From Sphingomonas citri (GTDB lineage Bacteria > Pseudomonadota > Alphaproteobacteria > Sphingomonadales > Sphingomonadaceae), in contig NZ_JAHXZN010000004.1 in assembly GCF_019429485.1 (NCBI RefSeq), forward strand, positions 290,254 to 354,253: 64,000 nt of DNA, in the 5' to 3' direction. The notes under the pieces are model-generated. The model was not told where the DNA came from, searched no databases, and worked only from the letters and a program-made list of their open reading frames with translations. This document shows positions 55,595-64,000 of this stretch, piece after piece. Position numbers and translations under genes: made by a program. Position 1 is the first letter of the stretch; each line of letters begins with the position of its first letter.

Positions 55595-56029
55595 CTAGCG
55601 CCTCAGATCTCGAACTTGGACGCTATAAGGGTCATCTTCGAGCCGCGGGTTCAGGTGCTTTACAAGCAATCTTCCGGTTGTCTTGTCACGCCACACAGTG
55701 CGGCAACGTTCGCCGACGAACCAGCGGCTGGCGACAGCGCTGGTGTCCGGAGATACGCAAAGTTGACCCTTTGACACCCTCCACTTCCCTGCAAGCGGGA
55801 CCGGTCCACGGGAGTAGTAGAACCCCCTCCATGTTCCGCTTCTGTGATATTCCTCGTGAATGCCGGCGTCTGCCCACCCGCTAGGAGAGTAGTTGATCGA
55901 AGAGCCGGTGAAAGATTTCGTGATCTCCATCCCGCTCAGCGCCACTTTCTTCTCGGAGCCCTTGGCGACAGCTTGCGCCTCAATGGCACACACCAACAGC
56001 AACACTGTAGACTTTATCGGCAGCCTCAC
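55595..56029 (-). CDS. Hypothetical exported protein
   Basis: A 144-residue product with a signal peptide (MRLPIKSTVLLLVCAIEAQAVAKG) and a beta-rich mature part: EITKSFTGSSINYSPSGW, GTWRGFYYSRGPVPLAGKWRVSKGQLCVSP and WFVGERCRTVWRDKTTGRLLVKH. The G-x-W-x-V-x-x-G-x-L-C pattern resembles DUF995-like periplasmic proteins. It is a single-gene unit with lower GC than its neighbours and a dispersed repeat 67 bp upstream of the start. Confidence 0.65.
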   Translation of the reverse strand: MRLPIKSTVLLLVCAIEAQAVAKGSEKKVALSGMEITKSFTGSSINYSPSGWADAGIHEEYHRSGTWRGFYYSRGPVPLAGKWRVSKGQLCVSPDTSAVASRWFVGERCRTVWRDKTTGRLLVKHLNPRLEDDPYSVQVRDLRR

Positions 56030-56095
56030 TCACTGACCTCGCCCTGAGTTAGGAGGAGCTGCAACTTGCCAGTACCGCCTTAACGTCCGCTTTCC

Positions 56096-56214
56096 TGCCA
56101 ATCAGGCCAGCCGGACAGTTGCACGGAACACCCAACGCGGCTTGAGCGGCGAGATGAACAAAGTCCAAAGTTGGGAGGGTGCCAGGTGGCTCTGAGTGAC
56201 CGCTCTTTGGGTCT
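56096..56214 (+). repeat. Dispersed 119-bp repeat, copy C
   Basis: Identical to copy A over CTGCCAATCAGGCCAGCC and its next ten bases, then diverges in the middle (GATGAACAAAGTCCAAAGTT instead of GATGAACGAGCGACCGGAGT) and ends CTGAGTGACCGCTCTTTGGG. Same orientation as the other copies. TTAACGTCCGCTTTC, just left of it, may belong to the unit. Lies between the exported protein and GH43. Confidence 0.85.
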
Positions 56215-56291
56215 TGTCACGCCTGCAGAAAAGGGCGGCAAGCCTCAAGAAGGCTCTTCAGCGTCGTTCGGTGAGCTCCACTTGTCAACCG

Positions 56292-57653
56292 CTACTCGTG
56301 CACGGGCTCCGCATCCGCCTCGATGATCTCGCCGCCGTCGGGCAGCGTGACTCGCAGCAGCCGCACCGCCCGATCGACCACGATCGTCACCGGTGATCCG
56401 CTCACCGCGCGCACCGGCGCGATGGGTCGCCACGTTACCGCGTCGTCGGAGACGTCGACTCCGAGCCGTGTCGGTACCGTCGGCGCACCCGGGCGCAGGA
56501 CCAGCCGCGTCACGCGCTGCCGCCGCCCGAGGTCGAGCACGAGCGTACCGGCACGCGTGCTGCGCCAGCTCGTGGCGTAATTGTCGTCGCCGGCGAGCGC
56601 GGCGGCGTGCGCGGGGTCGGCGCGCGAGGCGGTGATCGCCGCTGGCGTTATTGCGGTGCGCGCGCGCCGCGCCGCGGTGCCGGGCACGTCGGCGCCCTGG
56701 TTGCTGGCCGCGACTGGATCGATCCGGTCGCCGCGCACGACCAACCGGTCCACCGCCACCTGGCGGCGGACGTCGCCGCCGGGCGCATAGGGCAGTGACT
56801 GGCGGTGATAGAGGATGAAGTCCTCGTCGCCGGCGCGGAACACCGCGTGATGCCCGGGGCTGACGATGCCGCGTGCGCGATCGGTGGCTAGGATCGGCCG
56901 GTCCTCGGGTTCGTGGAACGGTCCGAGCGGCGAGGAACCGACCGCGTAGCGGACCTGATAGCTGTCGGTGGTGGTATTACCCCAGCTGTACGTCAGGAAA
57001 TAGACGCCGTCGCGTTTGAACATGAAGGGCGCCTCGAAATAATGTGCCGGGGTGACGTCGATCGGCGCGCCGTCGAAGCTTACCATGTCGGGCTTGAGTC
57101 GCACCGCGAAGCAGCGGCCGTTGACCCAGTTGAGCCCTGATCCCCAGTAGAGATAGGCCTGGCCGTCGTCGTCAACGAAGGCCTCGGCGTCGATCATGTG
57201 ATAGCCGGGGCGGAAATTGCCGGGGATCAGCGGACGCCCGCGGGTGGCGTCGCGCCACGGGCCGCCCGGGTGCGGTGCGCTGCCGACCCATATCTCGCTG
57301 CCGACCGAGACGTACATCCAGTAGCGGCCGTGCGCGCGCACCACCGAAGGCGCCCAGACCCGGCTGTCGTTCGAGGTCGGGCTCGTCGCCGCGCGCTTGG
57401 TCGGCCATGCCGGTGTGGTGAGCGTCCAGTCGCGCAGGTCGCGCGAGCGCCAGAGCGCCAGTGTGTCGCCGCCCCAGGGATCGACCGTGGCGTAGACGAA
57501 CCACTCGCCTTCGGCATGGACGATCGAAGGGTCGGCGAAATAGCCCGGCAGGATCGGGTTGCGCGCACCGGGCCCGAGCGCCGGCGTATCGGCGGCGACC
57601 GAAGCCGCCGCGAGAAGCGGCAGCATGAGCATCATGGATCGGGATCGTCGCAT
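56292..57653 (-). CDS. GH43 family glycoside hydrolase with discoidin-like domain
   Basis: A 453-residue exported enzyme: signal peptide (SMMLMLPLLAAASVAA), a five-bladed propeller with the base aspartate in GYFADPSIVHAEGEWFVYAT, the second aspartate in MIDAEAFVDDDGQAYLYWGS and the acid glutamate in AHYFEAPFMFKRDGVYFLTYSWG, then a C-terminal beta-sandwich (DDNYATSWRSTRAGTLVLDLG). Activities in GH43 include arabinofuranosidase, xylosidase and galactosidase; which one applies is unknown. Divergent from the TonB receptor at 58341. Confidence 0.92.
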   Translation of the reverse strand: MRRSRSMMLMLPLLAAASVAADTPALGPGARNPILPGYFADPSIVHAEGEWFVYATVDPWGGDTLALWRSRDLRDWTLTTPAWPTKRAATSPTSNDSRVWAPSVVRAHGRYWMYVSVGSEIWVGSAPHPGGPWRDATRGRPLIPGNFRPGYHMIDAEAFVDDDGQAYLYWGSGLNWVNGRCFAVRLKPDMVSFDGAPIDVTPAHYFEAPFMFKRDGVYFLTYSWGNTTTDSYQVRYAVGSSPLGPFHEPEDRPILATDRARGIVSPGHHAVFRAGDEDFILYHRQSLPYAPGGDVRRQVAVDRLVVRGDRIDPVAASNQGADVPGTAARRARTAITPAAITASRADPAHAAALAGDDNYATSWRSTRAGTLVLDLGRRQRVTRLVLRPGAPTVPTRLGVDVSDDAVTWRPIAPVRAVSGSPVTIVVDRAVRLLRVTLPDGGEIIEADAEPVHE

Positions 57654-58340
57654 GGTCTCTCATCCTCTCGGCGAATCAACCGCGTGAGCCGTCCGACTGG
57701 TTCTATCCTCATTTCGCCGCAGGATAGAACCGGTTTGCCGGCATGGCGACCATCACGACCCTCATCGCACGGCACGGGGATGCGAGAGCCGCAAACGATA
57801 CCATCCTCGCTCATCGTTCCGACAAACTGGGAAGCTGCTGGTTTCCAGAGCGAAAAACCACAAACGCCTCCGAATACAAAAAGCAACTTAGCTAATTTGA
57901 GCGATGATACCAATGCAATGCCTGGTCACGAACGAAAGAGACCATTTTTGACTTGACCACATTCCATATATGACGGCACACTCTCACCAAGGAGAGCAGG
58001 TGCGGCACCTTTTACCCGAACTCGAAACGGTGAAAGGCCGTTCATGCTCGGCCGGTGCGCCGGGGTGGCGGCCGCTACCCAACTATCCTTGAACGGCTGC
58101 TCGCTCGGCGGCCGGGCGCACGCACGATCGCGTCGCGCCACCTCGACCGGCGAGATCGCGCCACCAGACGCGCGACCGCCTCACCGGGCGAACCGCCCAT
58201 CGTAACCCGTGCCGCCCACGGGGCGCCGGCGCCGCGCGCGCCGGCGAGCGCGGCATGGGTGACGCGAACGAACTGCCTACCGGGGAATGACGCGCCCGCG
58301 GCCGATCGGCCGTCGGCGCCTGAAGAGGGAGCCATTGACG
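57654..58340. other. Divergent regulatory region between GH43 and TonB receptor
   Basis: 687 bp without a supported gene. It contains a strong inverted repeat (57699-57731), and a relatively AT-rich patch (about 57830-57975) with CGATGATACCAA at 57902-57913 and ATTCCATATATGACGG near 57961. The part from 58080 to 58320 is very GC-rich. Promoters for both glycan genes are expected here. Confidence 0.5.
57699..57731. promoter_or_regulatory. Perfect 11-bp inverted repeat before GH43
   Basis: GGTTCTATCCT (57699-57709) and AGGATAGAACC (57721-57731) flank an 11-bp spacer; two further pairs extend it to ACT/GGT with one mismatch. It lies 46 bp upstream of the GH43 start. It could be a repressor operator or an mRNA hairpin in the GH43 leader. 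No T tract follows on either strand, arguing against a terminator. Confidence 0.65.
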
Positions 58341-61112
58341 ATGACGATTGCCCGCCGCAGCCGCGGCGCCGACCGGCGGCGCGTGCTCGCCGCCACCAGC
58401 TGCCTCGCCGCGCTGCTCGCCGCCGTGCCCGCGCTGGCGCAGACCGACCGCGCCGCGCCGCCGCCCGCCGAGACCATCCCGCTGGCGGCCCCGACCGCCG
58501 CCCCCGCCGACACGCCGGCGCAGGCGGGTGACGGCGCAGATAGCGCCAACGAGATCACTGTCACCGGCTTCCGCTCGAGCCTCGCCTCGGCCGCCGAGGC
58601 CAAGCGCAACGACATCCGCATCAGCGACGGCGTCACCGCCGAGGACATCGGCAAGTTCCCCGCGCAGAACGTTACCGAGGCGATCCAGCGCATCGCCGGC
58701 GTGCAGATGTCAAACATCAACGGGCGCGGCTCTACGATCAGCATCCGCGGGCTGGGGCCGCAATATGCGCGCACCACGATCAACGGCCAGACCTTCGCCA
58801 GCGCCGACTTCAAGGACGGCTTCCGCTACGACATCGTCCAGACCGATCTCGCCAGCAGCATCCAGGTGATCAAGTCGCCCACCGCCGACATGGACTCGGG
58901 CGGGCTCTCGGGCACGGTGAACATCGATACGGTCAAGCCGCTCGCCTACAAGGGACCGAACTTCGTGGTCGGCGCCAAGGCCTATCACTCCGACTATCGC
59001 GGCGGCGTCACGCCCAAGGTGAGCGGCGCCTATATCGATCAGTTCGCCGACGGCACCATCGGCGTCATGGCGAATGTCAGCTACCAGCGGCTGACCGACC
59101 GCGGCGACTACGCCTTCATCAAGAACTGGTACAATGCCGGCGTGGTCGACCCCGACAACCAGGTGCCGGGCAATTTCCGGCTGCGGCGCATCGACCGCGA
59201 CAGCAAGCAGCTGATGGCGAGCGGCGCGGTGCAATGGAAGCCATCGCCGGCGTTCGAGATCCTGCTGCAGGGGCAATATTCGAAGGACGACACGCGCTAC
59301 GACACGCAGCAGCTGGTCTTCGGCCGCTGGGACACCTCCGCGATCACGGTCAACGGTACCGGGGGCGGGGTCGCCAACAAGCTGACGATCAGCGACTTCG
59401 GCGTCGGCAACAACGACCAGCCCGAGATCCGCAACCTCAAGACCCAGGCCTATACCGGCACGGTCAACTGGCGCCCCGGCGAGGGCTGGCTGGTCCACGC
59501 CGTCGGCCATTACACCAAGGGTGACGCCGACCTGCGCGAATATGCCTCGATCGACGGCATCAACGTGGCGAGCGGCGGCACGCTCGACATCTCCGACTAT
59601 CGCAACGTCAAGTTTACCACCGACCCCGGCGTGCTCGACGGCACCGACTTCAACCCCGCCAACCGCCAGTATTTCGCCTTCGTCGACGGCGCCACGCACA
59701 TCCAGGCCGCCACCGACCGTGCGGCGCAGCTCGACGTGACCAAGGAACTCGACGTCCTAGGCGTGAAATCCTTCACCTTCGGCGCCAAGTTCCACCATGA
59801 GAGCTTCGGCACCGACGCTTATCGCCACGATCGCGACGCCGATGTCAACGATCCCGCCACCTACCCCGAATATGCGCTGATCCCGGACCTAAGCACGACC
59901 GGCATCCGCGTGACCAACTTCCTCGGCGGACGCATGGCGATCCCGACCAACTTCCTCGAGACCAACGCGCCGCTGTGGCAGTCCATCCTCGCCAAGGCTG
60001 GGATCACCGTCCCCGACACACGCGACTGGGCCAATACTTATGTCGTCGACCGCTACATCCCCGCGGTCTACGCCATGGCGAACATCGACACGACCCTGGG
60101 CAGCATGGGGCTGCGCGGCAACATCGGCGCGCGCTACGAGCGCACCAAGCAGGTGGTCACCGCCAACCTCACCAGCAGCACCGACAGCAGCGCCGCGCTG
60201 CTCGGCACGCAGAAGATCCGGCAGGACTATGGCAACCTGCTGCCGAGCGCGTCCTTCGCGCTCGACGTGACGAGCCGGCTGGTGGCGCGCGTCGCGCTCG
60301 CCAAGGTGCTGGTGCGCCCGCTGCTCAACAACCAGACGCAGATGGCGGACACCTTAACCACCGACAACACCGGGCCGCGCCCCAGCGTGTCGGTCTCCGC
60401 CGGCGAGGCGCGGCTCAAGCCGCTCACCGCCAACCAGGCCGATCTCAGCTTCGAATATTACCACGGCCAAGGCAATTCGATCAGCCTGGCGGGCTTCTAC
60501 AAGGCGGTGAAGAACGGCACCTTCACGCAATTCTACTGCCCCGACAGCTTCGACGGGGTCACGCTCAACGGCCAGGTAGGCAATTGCACCTCCGCGGATG
60601 GGCGCACCGACTATAACTTCAGTCGCAAGCTCAACGACGACAGCGTGATCCACATCAAGGGCGTCGAGCTCGCCGCGACCGAGAGCTTCGACGCGTTCCT
60701 GCCGGTCGACGGCTTCGGCGTGACCGGCAACGTCACCGTGGTCAGCGCCGACTCGCCCGCGCTCGGCACCGGCTTCAACCTGCGCGACCTCTCCAAGCTG
60801 ACGTGGAACCTGACGCCCTATTGGGAGGACCGGATCTTCAGCGTGCGCCTCTCGATCAACCACCGCAGCTCGTACAAGCAGGACGCCGCGTCGAGCTTCT
60901 TCGTCGACGGCGGGCAGATCCACACCGTGCGCGCGCGCACCCAGCTCGACCTCGCGCTCGGCGTCGCGCCGACCGAGTGGCTCGGCTTCACCGCGGGCGT
61001 GATCAACCTCAACAACACCCGGGAAGAGGCCTATCAGACGACCGCGGACACGTTCCAGATGACGAGCCTGACCGGTCGCACCTTCTACGCCTCCGCGACG
61101 GCGCGCTTCTGA
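58341..61112 (+). CDS. TonB-dependent receptor (Xanthomonas/Caulobacter type)
   Basis: A 923-residue outer-membrane receptor: signal peptide (VLAATSCLAALLAAVPALAQ), TonB box region ITVTGFRSSL, plug with DGVTAEDIGKFPAQNVTEAIQRIAGVQM and GRGSTISIRGLGPQYARTTINGQT, barrel ending TGRTFYASATARF with terminal Phe. The opening plug motif is that of the large sphingomonad/xanthomonad glycan-uptake receptors (TIGR01782-like). There is no STN domain, so no sigma/anti-sigma signalling is expected. ATG 58341 is preferred because it opens the signal peptide; an earlier start at 58287 is less likely. Confidence 0.93.
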   Translation: MTIARRSRGADRRRVLAATSCLAALLAAVPALAQTDRAAPPPAETIPLAAPTAAPADTPAQAGDGADSANEITVTGFRSSLASAAEAKRNDIRISDGVTAEDIGKFPAQNVTEAIQRIAGVQMSNINGRGSTISIRGLGPQYARTTINGQTFASADFKDGFRYDIVQTDLASSIQVIKSPTADMDSGGLSGTVNIDTVKPLAYKGPNFVVGAKAYHSDYRGGVTPKVSGAYIDQFADGTIGVMANVSYQRLTDRGDYAFIKNWYNAGVVDPDNQVPGNFRLRRIDRDSKQLMASGAVQWKPSPAFEILLQGQYSKDDTRYDTQQLVFGRWDTSAITVNGTGGGVANKLTISDFGVGNNDQPEIRNLKTQAYTGTVNWRPGEGWLVHAVGHYTKGDADLREYASIDGINVASGGTLDISDYRNVKFTTDPGVLDGTDFNPANRQYFAFVDGATHIQAATDRAAQLDVTKELDVLGVKSFTFGAKFHHESFGTDAYRHDRDADVNDPATYPEYALIPDLSTTGIRVTNFLGGRMAIPTNFLETNAPLWQSILAKAGITVPDTRDWANTYVVDRYIPAVYAMANIDTTLGSMGLRGNIGARYERTKQVVTANLTSSTDSSAALLGTQKIRQDYGNLLPSASFALDVTSRLVARVALAKVLVRPLLNNQTQMADTLTTDNTGPRPSVSVSAGEARLKPLTANQADLSFEYYHGQGNSISLAGFYKAVKNGTFTQFYCPDSFDGVTLNGQVGNCTSADGRTDYNFSRKLNDDSVIHIKGVELAATESFDAFLPVDGFGVTGNVTVVSADSPALGTGFNLRDLSKLTWNLTPYWEDRIFSVRLSINHRSSYKQDAASSFFVDGGQIHTVRARTQLDLALGVAPTEWLGFTAGVINLNNTREEAYQTTADTFQMTSLTGRTFYASATARF

Positions 61113-61225
61113 TCGCCGCCCATCCCAGCTCGACCGGAGATCGTTCGCTGATCCTTCCCTTTCAGTTGCCCGCGATCTCCCACCCTGGCGGGGCACTCCG
61201 GTGCCTCGCCTCTTGTCGGTCGCGC

Positions 61226-63493
61226 ATGCGCGAGGTCGCCATGGGGCTCGCCGCTTCGCTGGCGCTGGCGGCGCCGAGTGCGTCCTCGACGCCCGCGGAC
61301 GTGGCGCGCGCGGCACTCGAGCGGCTTGGCGTGCCGCGCGATCGCGTCGCGGTGACGCTCGTGCGCGCCGACGACGCGCGCTACCGCGTCCGCGTCGCGC
61401 GCGGGCGGGTGGCGGTGACGGCCTCGTCACCCGCCGCGGCGGTGCGCGGCGTCACCGCCGAGCTGCGGCGGCAGGGTCTGTTCTACGCCGGCTGGGACGG
61501 GCGCCGCGTCGGCTCGCTCGCCGCGCTGCGCCCCGACGACAGCGGCTGGGTCGCCTCGCCATTCGGCTATCGCGCCTATCTCAACACCTGCACCTACGGC
61601 TATACCACGCCGTGGTGGGACTGGCCGCGCTGGGAGCGCGAGATCGACCTGATGGCCGTCCGCGGCGTCGACCTGCCGCTGGCGATGGAGGGGCAGGAAT
61701 ATGTCTGGCGCGCGCTGTGGCGCGAGCAGGGGCTGAGCGACGCGGCGATCCGCGACCATCTCGCCGGCGCGCCCTTCCTGCCGTGGCAGCGGATGGGCAA
61801 TATGGCGGGTTACCGCGCGCCACTGTCGGACCGCTGGATCGACGGGAAGCACGACCTCCAGCGCCGCCTGCTCGCGCGCTACCGCGATCTCGGCATGACG
61901 CCGATCCTGCCCGCCTTCGCCGGCTACGTGCCGGAGGCGTTCGCGCGCACGCATCCGGAGGCGAAGATCTACCGCATGCGCCAGTGGGAAGGCTTCCCCG
62001 GCACCTATTGGCTCGACCCGTCGGACCCGCTGTTCACCAAACTGGCGGCGGACTTCCTGCGGCTCTACACCGCCGCCTACGGCCCGGGCCGCTATTATCT
62101 CGCCGACGCCTTCAACGAGATGGTGCCGCCGATCGCGGACGACGGCAGCGACACCGCGGCCGCGAGCTACGGCGACAGCACCGCCAACACCGCCGCTAGC
62201 CGCGCCGCCGCGCTGCCACCCGCGGTGCGCGACGCGCGGCTCGCGGCCTATGGTCGGCGGCTGTACCAGTCGATCGCCGCGGCGCGCCCGGGCGCGACCT
62301 GGGTGATGCAGGGCTGGCTGTTCGGCGCCGACAAGGCTTTCTGGACCCCCGAGGCGATCGCCGCCTTCCTGCGCGACGTGCCCGACCGCCGCATGCTGCT
62401 GCTCGACATCGGCAACGACCGCTATCCCGGTATCTGGCGCGCCACGCGCGGTTTCGACGGCAAGGGCTGGATCTACGGCTACGTCCACAATTACGGCGGC
62501 AGCAACCCGCTGTACGGCGCGCTCGACTTCTATCGCCGCGACCTCGCCGCGCTCCAGGCCGATCCCGCGCGCGGGCGGGTGAGCGGCTTCGGCATGTTCC
62601 CCGAGGGACTGAACAGCGACGGCCTGGTCTACGACTTCGCCTATGACGCCGCCTGGCCCGACCGTCGCGACGCCATGGACGTGCCCGGCTGGCTGACGCG
62701 CTATCTCGCCGCGCGCTACGGCGCCGCCGACCCGGCGGTTGCCGCGGCGTGGCGTGACGTGGTCGCCGGCCTGTACGACACGCGCTACTGGACGCCGCGC
62801 TGGTGGCACGAGCGCGCCGGCGCCTATCTGCTGTTCAAGCGCCCCGGCGCGGACGCGCCCGGCTATCCCGCCGCCCCGGGCGACCGGGCCCGCGCGCGCG
62901 CCGGGATCGCGGCGCTGCTCGCGCGCGCGCCGGCGCATGCCGACAGTGCCCTGTTCCGCCGCGACGTTGTCGACCTCGTCCGCCACGAGGCGAGCATCGC
63001 GACCGACGCGGCGCTCGCCCGCGCGGTCGGGGCCTATCGCGCCGGCGACGTCGCGGCCGGAGACGTCGCGACGGCGCGCGCGCGCGACCTGGCCGAGCGC
63101 ATCGACGCGCTGATCGGCGGCCAGCAGGAGACGCTGGCCAGCTGGATCGCCGACGCGCGCGGCTACGGCACCACCCCGTCCGACCGCGACCGCTTCGAGA
63201 CCGACGCCAAGGCGCAGGTCACCGTCTGGGGCGGCGCCGGTCACCTCGGCGACTATGCCTCCAAGGCGTGGGCGGGGCTGTACGCGCATTATTACCTGCC
63301 GCGCTGGACGCTGTACCTCGACGCCGCGCGCGCCGCCGCGGTGGCGCGGCGCCCGGTCGACGAGGCGGACGTCGCGCGGCGGCTCGCGACGTGGGAGAAG
63401 GCGTGGGTGGCCGATCACCGCCGCTACACCGCGGCGACGCCGGCCGACGCGCTCGCGGACGCGCGCGCGCTGATGACGGAGGTGGAGCGATGA
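61226..63493 (+). CDS. GH89 alpha-N-acetylglucosaminidase
   Basis: A 755-residue exported enzyme that removes terminal alpha-linked GlcNAc. The middle of the protein matches NAGLU: YLNTCTYGYTTPWWDWPRWEREIDLMA, LPLAMEGQEYVWR, LPWQRMGNMAGY, the acid/base glutamate in LADAFNEMVPP, QGWLFG, and the second glutamate in GFGMFPEGLNSDGLVYDF, then a helical C-terminus. The N-terminus is an NAGLU-type small domain behind a weak signal (GLAASLALAAPSASS). Start ATG 61226 or 61241. It follows the TonB receptor by 113 bp and overlaps the next gene by 4 bp (ATGA). Confidence 0.92.
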   Translation: MREVAMGLAASLALAAPSASSTPADVARAALERLGVPRDRVAVTLVRADDARYRVRVARGRVAVTASSPAAAVRGVTAELRRQGLFYAGWDGRRVGSLAALRPDDSGWVASPFGYRAYLNTCTYGYTTPWWDWPRWEREIDLMAVRGVDLPLAMEGQEYVWRALWREQGLSDAAIRDHLAGAPFLPWQRMGNMAGYRAPLSDRWIDGKHDLQRRLLARYRDLGMTPILPAFAGYVPEAFARTHPEAKIYRMRQWEGFPGTYWLDPSDPLFTKLAADFLRLYTAAYGPGRYYLADAFNEMVPPIADDGSDTAAASYGDSTANTAASRAAALPPAVRDARLAAYGRRLYQSIAAARPGATWVMQGWLFGADKAFWTPEAIAAFLRDVPDRRMLLLDIGNDRYPGIWRATRGFDGKGWIYGYVHNYGGSNPLYGALDFYRRDLAALQADPARGRVSGFGMFPEGLNSDGLVYDFAYDAAWPDRRDAMDVPGWLTRYLAARYGAADPAVAAAWRDVVAGLYDTRYWTPRWWHERAGAYLLFKRPGADAPGYPAAPGDRARARAGIAALLARAPAHADSALFRRDVVDLVRHEASIATDAALARAVGAYRAGDVAAGDVATARARDLAERIDALIGGQQETLASWIADARGYGTTPSDRDRFETDAKAQVTVWGGAGHLGDYASKAWAGLYAHYYLPRWTLYLDAARAAAVARRPVDEADVARRLATWEKAWVADHRRYTAATPADALADARALMTEVER

Positions 63494-64000
63494 CCGGACC
63501 CGCGCGCGCCGAGCGCCCAGAGCGCTTCATCTCGCTCGACATGTTCCGCGGCGCGACCATCTTCCTGATGATCGTGGTCAACACCGCGGGCGCGGGTACG
63601 CCCTACACGCAGCTGGAGCACGCGCCCTGGATCGGCTTCACGCTCGCTGACCTGATCTATCCCTCCTTCCTGTTCGCGGTCGGCAACGCGATGAGCTTCG
63701 CGCTGACCCGGCCGATGAGCGACCGCGTCTTCCTGCGCCGCGTCGTGCGCCGCGCCGCGCTGATCTTCCTGCTCGGCGTGCTGATGTACTGGTATCCCTT
63801 CGTCGCGCACGGTGACGGCGGCTGGTCGGCCAAGCCGTTCGCGGAGACGCGGCTGACCGGTGTGCTGCAGCGCATCGCGCTCTGCTACCTGCTCGCCAGC
63901 CTGCTCGCACGTTATCTCACGCCGAGGCGGCTGCTGCTCGCCGCGGTGGCGCTGGTGGCGGCGCATTGGGCGATCCTGCTCGTGTTCAGCCCCGCCGGCG
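63490..64000 (+). CDS. NagX/HGSNAT-like membrane acetyltransferase (partial)
   Basis: The first 170 residues are present; the gene continues beyond the window. It starts with a soluble stretch and RFISLDMFRGATIFLMIVVNTAG, then membrane helices (IGFTLADLIYPSFLFAVGNAMSFAL, RAALIFLLGVLMYWYPF, RLTGVLQRIALCYLLASLLARYL). The S-L-D-x-F-R-G and G-V-L-Q-R-I-A motifs match DUF5009/heparan-alpha-glucosaminide N-acetyltransferase relatives, often found in GlcNAc-use loci. It probably acts on amino sugars at the inner membrane. ATG overlaps the GH89 stop. Confidence 0.85.
   Translation, partial: MTGPARAERPERFISLDMFRGATIFLMIVVNTAGAGTPYTQLEHAPWIGFTLADLIYPSFLFAVGNAMSFALTRPMSDRVFLRRVVRRAALIFLLGVLMYWYPFVAHGDGGWSAKPFAETRLTGVLQRIALCYLLASLLARYLTPRRLLLAAVALVAAHWAILLVFSPAG

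Overview
The window is a 64-kb piece of a GC-rich alphaproteobacterial chromosome, most likely Sphingomonas or a close sphingomonad. Evidence: hrcA-grpE, alphaproteobacterial-type pyrC, thrC and a DUF1134 (EipA) gene; many TonB-dependent receptors; a sigF-nrsF stress pair; an ECF41 sigma locus; and the DUF3489-DUF2924-serine recombinase trio common in sphingomonads. Family names rest on reading translated sequences and motifs; no database search was possible.

Layout. 1-7.5 kb is core: hrcA, grpE, a brnT/brnA-like toxin-antitoxin pair, thrC, ygfZ, pyrC, a SAM methyltransferase, eipA and a tRNA-Ser(GCU). 7.6-20.4 kb is accessory DNA starting at the tRNA 3' end: a short MucR-like gene, the recombinase trio, a divergent arsR/SDR pair with a clear dyad operator, a DUF3857 protein broken by one in-frame stop, low-GC orphan genes, a frameshifted EF-hand gene, an orphan MacB-type permease, an esterase and a TetX-like flavin monooxygenase.

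20.5-29.9 kb is one minus-strand glycan-use locus: FecI sigma, FecR, STN-type TonB receptor, GH20 hexosaminidase and GH29 fucosidase. The 3' end of GH20 carries two apparent frameshifts. A second glycan locus at 56.3-64 kb (GH43, TonB receptor, GH89 alpha-N-acetylglucosaminidase, NagX-like membrane acetyltransferase) runs off the window. Together they suggest growth on fucosylated, GlcNAc-containing glycans.

30-56 kb holds regulatory and redox modules. An ECF41 sigma operon (NAD(P)-binding protein, DoxX-like, sigma) lies upstream of a carboxymuconolactone decarboxylase/SnoaL pair; both units carry exact TGTCACA-N16-CGTC promoters. A sigF-nrsF pair has a matching GTGACC-N16-CGAA promoter and precedes a membrane protein, a flavoprotein disulfide reductase, an Asp/Glu racemase, a frameshifted esterase and a double aspartyl protease. 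A DUF4173/response regulator/histidine kinase/DUF2809 cluster follows, with several SDRs, hydrolases, LysR and TetR regulators. Four copies of a roughly 119-bp dispersed repeat lie in intergenic DNA, three of them beside low-GC orphan genes. No rRNA operon, CRISPR array or complete insertion sequence was seen.
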